37,801 nucleotides of DNA. It comes from Chloroflexota bacterium (GTDB lineage: Bacteria; Chloroflexota; UBA4733). How positions within the stretch are numbered: position 1 is the stretch's first letter; each line of letters begins with the position of its first letter. The position numbers and the translations under genes are program-made. Below the pieces are notes generated by a model, which saw only the letters and a list, made by a program, of their open reading frames with translations, made no database searches and was not told the DNA's origin. Of the stretch, positions 14,786-23,263 are shown piece by piece. The stretch lies in the NCBI GenBank assembly GCA_025449435.1, contig JANWJO010000145.1:1-37801 (forward strand), given 5' to 3'.

Positions 14786-17248
14786 ATGACCAAGACGTTG
14801 ATTATCGTTGAGTCTCCCACCAAGGCTCGCACGATTGGGCAGTACCTCGGGCGTGACTATGTCGTAAAGGCGAGCATGGGCCACGTGCGCGACTTGCCCA
14901 AAAGCGAGCTTGGGGTCAACACCGATACCTTCGAACCGGTGTATATCGACTCCGGCAAGATGGCCGTTGTCCGCGACCTCAAGACCGCCGCCAAGCAAGC
15001 CGATGACATTCTGCTCGCCACAGACCCTGACCGCGAAGGCGAGGCTATTGCTTGGCACATCGCCAATTTACTCAAGATTCGCGAGCCACGCCGCCTGGAG
15101 TTTCACGAGATCACCCGCCCGGCTATTCAACAGGCGCTTTCTCATCCCCAGGCGCTTAATCAAGACCTCGTGGATGCCCAGCAGGCGCGCCGCGTGTTGG
15201 ATCGATTGGTGGGCTATGGCCTGTCGCCGCTGCTCTGGCGCAAAGTTCAGGCGGGCATATCCGCTGGACGGGTGCAGTCGGTCGCCGTGCGGTTGATCTG
15301 TGACCGTGAGCGCGAAATCCAGGCGTTCGTTCCGGAGGAATCCTGGTCGATCGATGCCGAGCTGCGCAAACTCACTGCCCCACTGACTGCGTTTCGGGCG
15401 CGGCTCATACAGGTGGCTGGCAACAAGGCATCAATCAAGACCGAGGACAGCGTCAAGGCGCTGACGGCCGAATTGGAGAAGTGTGCCTACCGGGTGAAGT
15501 CGGTTGTCACCAAGCCGGTCCGGCGCAATCCGCCGCCACCCTTTACCACCTCAACGCTTCAACAGGCAGCGGCTCATCGTCTCGGCATGTCGGCGAAACG
15601 CACTATGGCCATCGCCCAACAACTCTACGAAGGCGTAGCGCTTCCAGGTGAGGGTCAGGTCGGGCTCATCACCTATATGCGTACCGATTCTGTCAATCTG
15701 GCCGACTCAGCAGTTGAGGCTGCCCGACGGTATATCCACGCCAACTTTTCACCGGCGCACCTGCCCAAGTCGCCCAATCGCTATCGCACCAAGGCGAAAA
15801 ACGCCCAAGAGGCGCACGAAGCCATCCGCCCTACCAACCCTGAATTGGCGCCGCAACAGCTGCGAGCTCAGCTCGACCACGATCAGTTCCGACTGTACGA
15901 ACTCATCTGGCAGCGCATGATTGCGTCCCAGATGGCGCCCGCCGTATATTCGCGCACAACGGTCGACATCGATGCTGGTGTTGCGCCACAGGTTGACGCC
16001 TACCTGTTTCGTGCCACAGCTTCGCGCTTGGTCGAGCCGGGCTATCTTGCCGTGTACGGTATCAACGTGGACGAGCAGGCCGAGGAGCCAACAGAGGAGG
16101 GTGTCGAGGGCCAGAACACGTCGCTTCCGCCCCTTAGCGCGCAGGAAGTGCTCGAACTCTTAGGACTCGCACCCGAGCAGCACTTCTCCGTGCCGCCGCC
16201 ACGCTTCAACGAAGCGTCGCTGGTGCGCACGTTGGAGCAATTAGGTATTGGCCGGCCGTCTACCTATGCCCAAATCCTGAGTACGGTGCAGGAGCGCGGT
16301 TACGTCGAGCGCCAGAACAAGCTGCTCGTTCCCACGGCCCTCGGCTTCGCCTCCAACGACTTTCTGGTCGAACACTTCGGCAATATCGTGGATCCTGGAT
16401 TTACCGCTGAGCTCGAAGAAGAGCTTGACGAGATTGCCGGAGGTAGCCGGCCCTGGCGGACCATGCTGAAGGATTTTTACGGTCCGTTTGCCAGCGATCT
16501 GACGACGAAGCAGTCGGTGCCTCACGTCAAAGTGCAGCGCGCGCCTGCCCAGGAAACCGGAGAAGTCTGTCCTTTGTGTGGCAAACCACTCGTGGAGCGG
16601 ACTGGTAGGTTTGGAGCGTTTGTCGGTTGCTCCGGGTATCCAACCTGTAAGTACATCAAGCGTGACGAGTCGACGCCGCCAGCCGAGCCAACTGGCGTTG
16701 CGTGTCCGCGCTGCGGCCAGGGCGAACTCCTCAAGCGTATCGCATCGCGAGGGAGAAACAAGGGCAGCGCGTTCTACGGCTGCTCGCGCTACCCCAAGTG
16801 CCGTTTTGCCGCCAATAGTCTCGAAGCGGCAGCTGAAGCCGCAGCAACTGGATCCCAGTCGGACCCTTTGGTCGGCGAGGTTCCGGCAACAAAGAAGACC
16901 ACCCGCAGAACCGCTGCTTCACGACCGACAGCCGCGACGGCCCCAACACGACCAGCCAGTACCACGCGCAAGCGTGCGACTGCTTCGCCAGCGAGCTCCG
17001 CCCCAGCTACGACGCGTGCCACTACGGCACGTCAAACGGTGGCTGTACCAGCCAAGCGAGCGACTTCCAGTGCCAGAGCCGTTGCGCCAGTGTCCCGGTC
17101 AGGCAATTCGTCGACGGCGCGCATCGATGACACGTTTTCACCTGGCGTTGATGCCGCAACGGCGCCGCAGCCTCGGGCCGTACGCAAACGCACCACCGTG
17201 CGCGATGAGCAATCAGTGTCGCCCGGGAGTGCACGGCCGAAAGCGTAG
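14786..17248 (+). CDS. topA: DNA topoisomerase I
   Basis: A type IA topoisomerase that relaxes negative supercoils by cutting one strand. 820 residues. Domains in order: Toprim with VESPTKART (8-16) and the metal site DPDREGEA; the catalytic core with the active tyrosine (Tyr297 in LITYMRTDS); then two zinc-ribbon modules (CPLCG to CSGYPTC at about 595-621, and CPRCG to CSRYPKC at about 640-672). A tail of roughly 130 residues follows, rich in Ala, Thr, Arg, Pro and Lys. Such basic tails in actinobacterial TopA aid DNA binding; the same role is likely here. The ATG at 14786 has GAGGA 5 bases ahead; the TTG 12 bases upstream overlaps that site. It ends 24 bases from a convergent gene. Confidence 0.95.
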   Translation: MTKTLIIVESPTKARTIGQYLGRDYVVKASMGHVRDLPKSELGVNTDTFEPVYIDSGKMAVVRDLKTAAKQADDILLATDPDREGEAIAWHIANLLKIREPRRLEFHEITRPAIQQALSHPQALNQDLVDAQQARRVLDRLVGYGLSPLLWRKVQAGISAGRVQSVAVRLICDREREIQAFVPEESWSIDAELRKLTAPLTAFRARLIQVAGNKASIKTEDSVKALTAELEKCAYRVKSVVTKPVRRNPPPPFTTSTLQQAAAHRLGMSAKRTMAIAQQLYEGVALPGEGQVGLITYMRTDSVNLADSAVEAARRYIHANFSPAHLPKSPNRYRTKAKNAQEAHEAIRPTNPELAPQQLRAQLDHDQFRLYELIWQRMIASQMAPAVYSRTTVDIDAGVAPQVDAYLFRATASRLVEPGYLAVYGINVDEQAEEPTEEGVEGQNTSLPPLSAQEVLELLGLAPEQHFSVPPPRFNEASLVRTLEQLGIGRPSTYAQILSTVQERGYVERQNKLLVPTALGFASNDFLVEHFGNIVDPGFTAELEEELDEIAGGSRPWRTMLKDFYGPFASDLTTKQSVPHVKVQRAPAQETGEVCPLCGKPLVERTGRFGAFVGCSGYPTCKYIKRDESTPPAEPTGVACPRCGQGELLKRIASRGRNKGSAFYGCSRYPKCRFAANSLEAAAEAAATGSQSDPLVGEVPATKKTTRRTAASRPTAATAPTRPASTTRKRATASPASSAPATTRATTARQTVAVPAKRATSSARAVAPVSRSGNSSTARIDDTFSPGVDAATAPQPRAVRKRTTVRDEQSVSPGSARPKA

Positions 17249-17271
17249 GCTAGGGTCGCGCTGCCACGCGG

Positions 17272-18411
17272 CTAAAACGTGGTGGTGAGCGTCTGTCGCT
17301 GCCCTGTTCGCGCCGAGCGATAGGCGGATTCGATGAGGTCGACGACGTGGCGCGCGTGTTCCATACTCGGCACTGGACGCTGACCTTGTGACACGCAATC
17401 TGCCAGGTGGGCAATGTCCGCGTAGACGTGACTCTCTGGGATGCCGCGGTGCGCTCCGGTGACGTGTGGCAAGTCTCCTCCTGAACCGGTGAGCAACAGC
17501 GTTGGTCCGGACAAGCCGAGTTGCTGTCCCACGGATTTCGGCGCGTTAATTTCGACGCCGCCTACAGAGCCACCAACGTCGATGCTGCCTTCGGTCCCGA
17601 AGATCGCGAGCCGCCCCCAGCCGATGCCTCGACTGACGCCGGCATTTTGCCCGCCTGCCACCGCAAATACGCTGTCACCAAAGTCGAGCAGCATGAGGGT
17701 GTTGTCGTCCATCTCGACGTCGATGGTCTTGTCTTTCCACACGCGCTGTTTGAGACCGATCCCCGACAGCGCGGTGACCGCCTGTACGGGACCTAATACG
17801 CCGGTAAGCGTGTGTAGCGAATACACCGCCATGTCGTACACCGGTCCCCCGCCGGCCTTGTAATACCAGGTGGGATCCACATTGGAGAGGATATCGCCCC
17901 CGGCACGAAACGCTTCGTTTTCGTGACCGCCGCCAGCGTTGGTGGTAAACACCCAGTACAGCTTGCCCAGCGCGCCACTGTGTACCAGGTCGCGGATGTG
18001 CTGATGGAGCGGGCGGAGCATCTGACCCGGCGAGGCCACCACGGTGACGCCTGCGTGTGTGGCCGCCTCGACAACGGAATTCGCTTCGGCCAGTGTCACG
18101 GTCATGCTCTTTTGGACGTAGACGTGTTTTTTGAGCGCCAGTGCCTTCATGGTTTGGTCAAAGTGCGCGGGGATAGGTGTGGCGATGAGCACGGCATCGA
18201 TGCCATCGCTGTTGATCATCGCATCGTAGTCGGTGTAGGCGCGCTGCCAGCCGAATTTGCGTGCCGTCTCCTCTGCCCGTCCCGGCACGACGTCACAGCA
18301 AGCCACGGTGTCGATGAATTCGTGGGCATCGGGCTGCGCCAGGTGCGGCAAGATGCCGCGCTGCGACACGCTTCCCAATCCCGCCAGGGCCACGCGCAAA
18401 CGCTGTGCCAT
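17272..18411 (-). CDS. Gfo/Idh/MocA family oxidoreductase
   Basis: A 379-residue NAD(P)-dependent sugar or cyclitol dehydrogenase of the glucose-fructose oxidoreductase/inositol dehydrogenase family; the exact substrate is unknown. Visible: Rossmann motif GLGSVSQ (11-17), ATPIPAH, and the GGGPVYDMAVYSLH block that holds the second catalytic region. The usual EKP motif reads QKS (HVYVQKSMT): the catalytic Lys is kept but Glu and Pro are changed. It is the last gene of the carbohydrate operon (binding protein, two permeases, isomerase, oxidoreductase), so it probably acts on the imported sugar or a derivative. It ends 24 bases from topA. Confidence 0.88.
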   Translation of the reverse strand: MAQRLRVALAGLGSVSQRGILPHLAQPDAHEFIDTVACCDVVPGRAEETARKFGWQRAYTDYDAMINSDGIDAVLIATPIPAHFDQTMKALALKKHVYVQKSMTVTLAEANSVVEAATHAGVTVVASPGQMLRPLHQHIRDLVHSGALGKLYWVFTTNAGGGHENEAFRAGGDILSNVDPTWYYKAGGGPVYDMAVYSLHTLTGVLGPVQAVTALSGIGLKQRVWKDKTIDVEMDDNTLMLLDFGDSVFAVAGGQNAGVSRGIGWGRLAIFGTEGSIDVGGSVGGVEINAPKSVGQQLGLSGPTLLLTGSGGDLPHVTGAHRGIPESHVYADIAHLADCVSQGQRPVPSMEHARHVVDLIESAYRSARTGQRQTLTTTF

Positions 18412-18468
18412 TCCGGTTACCCTCCCACCATTCTGCGTCGCACGCTCGCATCCATAGCGGCGATGGAG

Positions 18469-19236
18469 CTACCTTCCCAACAGCGCATACAGCTTGGCTT
18501 GGCTACGGGGTAACTCTTCAGCGTTACATTCAAACACCCACGCGTAGTCGTAGTGAACGCGCTTGAGGGCGGCCAGCATGGCCGGATAGTCGGTGCCGTC
18601 CTCTATGAAGGAGTGATGCAGGCACGACAGGTGCTGGCCAACGAGATCAATCTCCTCAGCATTGTGCGTGCCCGCTCCCCGTGGGTGCGCATACACACCG
18701 AAGCCCGGACTATTTATTTCCTCAACCATCTTGAGTAGTTCGGGGAGGCCGCCGAGACCACACAGATGCCACAGACTACCCTCGAAAGCGGCGATGACGC
18801 CGTGCTTTACTGCTTCGGAGGCCACCGCGGCGCAGGCTTCTCGGGCTTGTTCCCAGGTGGCTTGGGCGCGCGCGAAGTGGATCAGACAAGCTCGGGCGCC
18901 AAGGTCGGCCGTGAGGCTCATGTCGGCCTTGAGGATGTCGACGCCCCGTTGCCAAGTGTCAAGCGTGGGGTGGTATTCAGAGAAGCCCCATACCCAGTCC
19001 GACGATAGCGACGTGATCTTCACCTGCTTGGCGGCGGCATGCGCTCGTAGCGCGCTGCGCTGTTCTGCACTCAAACTCTCCGCCCAGATACCGCGCCGCT
19101 TCTGCCGGGGGTCCTGCGGCAAGGTAGAAAACTCGATGCCATCCAGACCGAGCTGCGCTACATAGTCGATAGCGCCTTCTGGCGTATAGGGCGCATCCCC
19201 CATCGGGACGCCGCTTTCGCGCGTAGCAATGAACAC
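18469..19236 (-). CDS. sugar phosphate isomerase/epimerase-like TIM-barrel protein
   Basis: A 255-residue protein of the xylose-isomerase-like TIM-barrel superfamily (IolE/IolI, endonuclease IV fold), which binds a divalent metal and isomerises or epimerises sugars. Candidate metal ligands are Glu in AAFEGSLWH, His in LSCLHHSF with DGTDY, and Glu in VFECNAE. The start is the GTG at 19236 (V-FIATRESG): GAGGAAGG lies 9 bases ahead, while the longer frame begins at a TTG inside that region. It lies between MalG-type permease and the Gfo/Idh/MocA gene, the usual arrangement for catabolism of a cyclitol or modified sugar (inference). Confidence 0.8.
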   Translation of the reverse strand: MFIATRESGVPMGDAPYTPEGAIDYVAQLGLDGIEFSTLPQDPRQKRRGIWAESLSAEQRSALRAHAAAKQVKITSLSSDWVWGFSEYHPTLDTWQRGVDILKADMSLTADLGARACLIHFARAQATWEQAREACAAVASEAVKHGVIAAFEGSLWHLCGLGGLPELLKMVEEINSPGFGVYAHPRGAGTHNAEEIDLVGQHLSCLHHSFIEDGTDYPAMLAALKRVHYDYAWVFECNAEELPRSQAKLYALLGR

Positions 19237-19282
19237 AGATCGAACCCTTCCTCTAGACGTGGTGGACAATGGGTCGAAACGG

Positions 19283-20161
19283 CTATCCCTTGATGCCGCT
19301 AATCACAATGCCCTGAATGAAGTAGCGCTGAGCGACGAAGAACACTGTCAACACCGGGATGAGCGACACCACGGTCATCGCCATCGTGCCGGGCACGTCC
19401 GAGGTGTATTGCGTAGTGAGCATCCGCAAGCCCAGTTGAATGGTGAAGTTTTCTGGCGTGTTGAGGTAGATAAGTGGCCCCAAAAAGTCGTTCCAGCGAT
19501 AGGTGAATTCGCCGATGGCTACGACGCCTAGAGCCGGCGCTGCCAGCGGCAGCAGAATGCGCCAGTAGATGCCAAACCACGATGCCCCGTCGATGCGCGC
19601 AGCGTCATCCATCTCGTGCGGTATGCCCATCATGAACTGCCGCAACAGAAAGATGTTGAATGCACTGCCAAAAAACACTGGCACGATGAGCGGGCGCAGC
19701 GTATTGACCCAGTGAAGGTGCGCGAATAGCACATACTGCGGGATGAGCGTTACCTGAGACGGCAGCATCAATGTGCTGACGATCAGCAGGAACAAGAAGC
19801 TGCGACCGCGAAAGCGCATACGGGCGAACGCAAAGGCCACGATGCTGCTCGAAAACACCGTGGCGACGATGTCGATGCCGGCCACAATAAACGAGTTCTC
19901 GTAAAACAAGGCAAAGGGAACTTCGCCCCAGGGCTTGGTGTAGTTGGCAAAAGTCCAGACTTTCGGGATCCACTGCGGCGGATAGGTAAACACCTCACTA
20001 CCGATTTTAAAGGAGGCCGACAGCATCCAGATGAAGGGTGCGGAGAACACGATGGCGCCAAGGAGAACGATCGCGTACACCAGCACTCGGCTGGCGAGCT
20101 GCCACGGTTGGATCGTACGCCGTCGAACGGCATGGACCTGAGAGAGGGCAGTTGTTGCCAT
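19283..20161 (-). CDS. carbohydrate ABC transporter permease, MalG type
   Basis: One of two inner-membrane permeases of a type I sugar importer (CUT1 family). 292 residues with six predicted membrane helices. The EAA loop that contacts the ATPase is clear: EMDDAARIDGASWFGIYWRI, then LPLAAPAL. The C terminus, QRYFIQGIVISGIKG, is typical of MalG/LacG proteins. The ATG overlaps the upstream permease stop by one base (TAATG). No ATPase gene is found in the operon, so a shared MsmK/UgpC-type ATPase from elsewhere is expected. Confidence 0.93.
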   Translation of the reverse strand: MATTALSQVHAVRRRTIQPWQLASRVLVYAIVLLGAIVFSAPFIWMLSASFKIGSEVFTYPPQWIPKVWTFANYTKPWGEVPFALFYENSFIVAGIDIVATVFSSSIVAFAFARMRFRGRSFLFLLIVSTLMLPSQVTLIPQYVLFAHLHWVNTLRPLIVPVFFGSAFNIFLLRQFMMGIPHEMDDAARIDGASWFGIYWRILLPLAAPALGVVAIGEFTYRWNDFLGPLIYLNTPENFTIQLGLRMLTTQYTSDVPGTMAMTVVSLIPVLTVFFVAQRYFIQGIVISGIKG

Positions 20162-21105
20162 TAGCTGCGAAGCCCTCCTTCGTAATACACCCAGCGGTTC
20201 GAACTACGGAAGATAATGAGCGTAAACACCAGAATAATGGCGAACAGCACCCAGGCGATCGCTGACGCGTAACCAAAGTGGAACTGTGCGAATGCTTTCG
20301 TGTATAGAAACAGCACGAGCGTCGTACTCGCATTGTTTGGTCCGCCTTGCGTCAACACATAGTTGGTATTGAAGACCTGAAACGACCCAATCATGTTGAT
20401 AATGAAGTTGAAGAAGATCGTCGGAGTGAGCAGGGGCAGCGTTATGCGGAAGAACACGATACGGCTGCTGGCGCCATCGATCCGCGCTGCTTCATTCAGT
20501 TGCGAAGGAATGTTCTGCAACCCGGCCAGATACAGCAACATGTTGGCGCCCGCACCCCACAGGGCGATGAGCACGATGGCCGGGATCACCCAGAACTCAC
20601 TGAGTAGCCAGCGCGGCTGTGGCAGATGCACGAAGGCCAGGCCCGAATTGAGCAAGCCATAGTCCGGGTCAAGCACCCAGCCCCATAACACCGCGACGGC
20701 TACGCCGCTCACTAGAGCTGGTAGGTAGTACACCGTCCGCCACATCCCCAGCGGGCGAATCTTTTGGTTAAGCAGGACGGCGATGGCCAGTGCAATGATA
20801 GTGCCGGGCGGCACCAGGAGCACCGTATACAGCACGGTCACGCGCAATGCGTTCCAGAACAATGGATCCTTGGCGAGATTGACGTAGTTATTAAGCCCGA
20901 TGAACTTGGTCGTCGACAGCAAGTCGGTGTCCAGGAAGCTCAGGCCAAGGGAAAATGCCATTGCACCGAATGTGAAAATGAGGAATCCGATGACCCAAGG
21001 AGCAATGAAGACATAGGCCCATACCTCCTCCTGAGCACGCTGCGACAGCCGGCCGAGGCCCCAAGGCCTCACGCTGGTTTGACGCTGTGTCAATTGTTGC
21101 GCCAT
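20161..21105 (-). CDS. carbohydrate ABC transporter permease, MalF type
   Basis: The partner permease, 314 residues with six helices. It begins with a polar N terminus, then EVWAYVFIAPWVIGFLIF, and has the EAA loop NEAARIDGASSRIVFFRI with LPLLTPT. The motif TQGGPNNAS before the last helices is common in the UgpA/MalF group. AAGGAG lies 10 bases before the ATG. The binding-protein gene is 116 bases upstream, across a hairpin, and the MalG-type gene overlaps at the 3' end. Confidence 0.93.
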   Translation of the reverse strand: MAQQLTQRQTSVRPWGLGRLSQRAQEEVWAYVFIAPWVIGFLIFTFGAMAFSLGLSFLDTDLLSTTKFIGLNNYVNLAKDPLFWNALRVTVLYTVLLVPPGTIIALAIAVLLNQKIRPLGMWRTVYYLPALVSGVAVAVLWGWVLDPDYGLLNSGLAFVHLPQPRWLLSEFWVIPAIVLIALWGAGANMLLYLAGLQNIPSQLNEAARIDGASSRIVFFRITLPLLTPTIFFNFIINMIGSFQVFNTNYVLTQGGPNNASTTLVLFLYTKAFAQFHFGYASAIAWVLFAIILVFTLIIFRSSNRWVYYEGGLRS

Positions 21106-21180
21106 GTACGGACCGCTCCTTCAACACGGATTTAAGGAGGTGTCAACCGTCCTGCATGTGCGTAAGCCCCCTGCCGGTGG

Positions 21181-21204
21181 GACGGTGAAGGAAGCCTCAC
21201 CGTC
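21181..21204 (-). terminator. hairpin between binding-protein and permease genes (attenuator)
   Basis: GACGGTGA (21181-21188) and TCACCGTC (21197-21204) form a perfect 8-bp stem with an 8-base loop, 18 bases after the binding-protein stop. No U-run follows. Hairpins here commonly protect the 3' end of binding-protein mRNA or reduce read-through into the permeases, giving more binding protein than transporter. Confidence 0.55.
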
Positions 21205-21221
21205 TCACCGTACTTGGACTG

Positions 21222-22781
21222 CTAGTTCCCGGTTTGCTTGGCTTCGACTTGCGTGGACACGCTGGAGAAGTATGTCACCGGCGTGCTGCCCGAGTCGTAC
21301 ACCTTCTGGAGCGCTGGATTGATCAGCTCCTGTGCCGCCGTCGTGTCCTTAAAGAACGCACGGTTGGCCGGGTAGCCCATCGACATGGCGTCGGCGCCAA
21401 CCTTGAGGTTGACGTTGGCGAGCTCCGGGTACTTTTGCACACAAATCGTCTGCCAGTTGGCCAGTACTGAGTTGCGCACCGGCAACAAGCCGGTGCTCTC
21501 CACCTGTGCCGTCTGGTAGTCTACGCCAGCCAGGTACGACAGCAGCGTCCAGGTCTCATCCAGGTGCGCCGTGCTCTTGGACGCGGAGAAGGCGTCGGTG
21601 GTGCCGAGCACTGTGCGGTTGACGGGTCCCTTGGGTACGTGCGCGTACTGCCAGTTGATCTTGGTGGTGGCGTTGTTCATCGCGTTGCCGAACGGATAGA
21701 ACCCATCCTCCGCCATCGCATACTGGCCATTGAAGAAGCGGTCACCTTGTACCTGCGGCAAGCCGGACTGGCTCACCAACAGCGTCTTGTCGTCCCACTC
21801 CAACTTGCGTGCCCACTCGAAAGCATCTTGCGAACCCTTCAGCCCGAGGCCACACTTGGTGGGGTCGTTGGGGTCGGCGTCGTAGCCGCCAAACATCACG
21901 AGGCGATACCAGTAGCGGTCCCACCAGTCCATCGGGATCCAAGCGCCACCGACCTTGACCTTGGTGCCATCCATCACGGTGAGCTTGGCCATGGCATTGG
22001 CATAGTCATCGTGGGTCCAGTCCAAGGTTGGCAGGGCGACGCCCTTAGCCTTGAACATATCCACGTTGACCCAAAGCACCATAACGTTGACGTACTTGGG
22101 CATGCCAAAGCGGATCATGCTGCCACCCAGCTTGGGTCCGCCGTGCAGGGGAATGCTCAAGTCCCGCCACTGCCACTGGTAGAAGTCTGAGGTATCGACC
22201 TTGTTCTTGTCGACCAGTGACTGGACGTCAACAACCTGCCCCTTTTCGGCAAACTGCTGGACGTTGTCGCTCCAGGTCTCGAAGATGTCGGGTGCGGTGC
22301 CCGCGACCATTTGGGCGATGAGCTTCTCGTCGCGGTTATCGGGGGCTGGCTCGATGGTGACCTTGATGTTGGGATTCTTGGGCACGAAGGTCTTGGTGAG
22401 CGCATCTTGCGCATCCTTGAGGTTTGCCGGGCTACCGCGGAACTGCCAGCGGATGGCCGTGCCAGCGCCCACCACCGCAGATGGAGCGGACGTCGGCGTG
22501 GCCGAAGCGGCGGCTGCTGTGGTGGCGGCCGCGGTGGTAGCGGCCGCGGTCGTGGTGGCGGCCGCACTGGTAGCAGCCGCGGTGGTGGCGGCGGCCGCAC
22601 TGGTAGCAGCCGCGGTAGTGGCGGCCGCAGCGGACGTCGCCGCCGCGCTGGTCGCCGCACCGGTGCTTCCAGCTCCACAGGCTGCCAGCAAAGCTGCCGC
22701 AGCTGTGCCGGCGGACCCGAGCGCGATCACGCGCAGGAACTGGCGCCGCGTCGCTTGTCGATCGCTTGCTTGGAACGTCAT
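21222..22781 (-). CDS. extracellular sugar-binding lipoprotein of the ABC transporter
   Basis: A 519-residue substrate-binding protein (family 1, sugar type) and the first gene of the import operon. The N terminus combines a twin-arginine motif (TRRQFLRV, Arg12-Arg13) with a lipobox (LLAAC, Cys35), so it is exported folded and lipid-anchored outside. A linker of about 60 residues follows, made almost only of Ala, Thr and Ser. The mature domain has the expected VAGTAPDIFETW and the Trp-rich IPMDWWDRYWYR. The ATG at 22781 places the twin-arginine motif correctly and has AAGG ahead; the longer frame adds an Arg-rich leader with no support. A LacI-like operator lies 100 bases upstream. Confidence 0.92.
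   Translation of the reverse strand: MTFQASDRQATRRQFLRVIALGSAGTAAAALLAACGAGSTGAATSAAATSAAAATTAAATSAAAATTAAATSAAATTTAAATTAAATTAAAASATPTSAPSAVVGAGTAIRWQFRGSPANLKDAQDALTKTFVPKNPNIKVTIEPAPDNRDEKLIAQMVAGTAPDIFETWSDNVQQFAEKGQVVDVQSLVDKNKVDTSDFYQWQWRDLSIPLHGGPKLGGSMIRFGMPKYVNVMVLWVNVDMFKAKGVALPTLDWTHDDYANAMAKLTVMDGTKVKVGGAWIPMDWWDRYWYRLVMFGGYDADPNDPTKCGLGLKGSQDAFEWARKLEWDDKTLLVSQSGLPQVQGDRFFNGQYAMAEDGFYPFGNAMNNATTKINWQYAHVPKGPVNRTVLGTTDAFSASKSTAHLDETWTLLSYLAGVDYQTAQVESTGLLPVRNSVLANWQTICVQKYPELANVNLKVGADAMSMGYPANRAFFKDTTAAQELINPALQKVYDSGSTPVTYFSSVSTQVEAKQTGN
22558..22616. repeat. 33-bp tandem unit in the binding-protein linker
   Basis: A 26-base stretch at 22558-22583 recurs exactly at 22591-22616, an offset of 33 bases or 11 codons. 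It encodes repeated SAAAATTAAAT-like units of the lipoprotein linker. The surrounding linker DNA is made of related GCC/GCG-rich pieces, pointing to slippage or unequal exchange. Confidence 0.75.
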
Positions 22782-23263
22782 CTCAGACCTTTCTGTTCGC
22801 CTCCTGTAGCAGCGACCCCCGGCAGCCACCGCCGGCGTCCAATCGATGCTTCAGGCAGTGTCGCCCACACTCGGCGTGTTGCGAAATCGTTTACGCTCGC
22901 CATTGACCTCCGTTTCCAGTTCCATTGCACTGTCTCAGGGCGATGTGCGCTACGCCGCGCGACAGCCTCGCAGGCGTTGGGCTTCTCCGCTTCAATACTC
23001 TTTTGACGGTACACAGCAACTTGCGTGCTGTCAAGAAACGAACTGCGTCAAGCCAGAGAGTTTTGTCCTAGCCCTGAAGTTAGGCGCTCAATGCCACATC
23101 AATGCCAAACCCCAGTCAGCGCGTCGAAACGCCGGCCACCGGTAGTGTATGCTAGGTTCAATGGCTCGGGACCACCTGCCAGCACGCACCAGCGGTGCGC
23201 CCCAGTTCCGCTCACGACCAATTACTGAGCGATCTGGGCATAGAAAGGTGTGCAGTCACGCAT
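22782..23263. other. 482-bp divergent spacer between two binding-protein genes
   Basis: No gene is supported here. It holds the LacI-like operator (22881-22896). A possible plus-strand promoter, TTGACC (22903-22908) with TGCACT (22926-22931) at 17 bases, would give the second binding-protein gene a leader of over 300 bases. ACAGCA/TGCTGT and the flanking TTGAC/GTCAA near 23003-23034 form a small hairpin. Frames crossing the spacer on either strand lack start sites and protein-like composition. Confidence 0.45.
22881..22896. promoter_or_regulatory. LacI-family-like operator
   Basis: GCGAAATCGTTTACGC is a 16-base imperfect palindrome with a central CG; 12 of its 16 bases are symmetric. LacI/GalR-family repressors bind such sites (half-site plus central CpG). 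It lies 100 bases before the binding-protein start of the sugar operon, where a repressor site is expected. No lacI-type gene is in this window. Confidence 0.5.

Noticed and set aside
22510..22670. CRISPR-like repeats
   Set aside because: The repeats are in-frame codon repeats of the lipoprotein linker without unique spacers.
22157..22678. Pro/Arg-rich minus-strand frame in the binding-protein gene
   Set aside because: An alternative frame of the Ala/Thr linker DNA; the composition comes from the GCC/GCG repeats.
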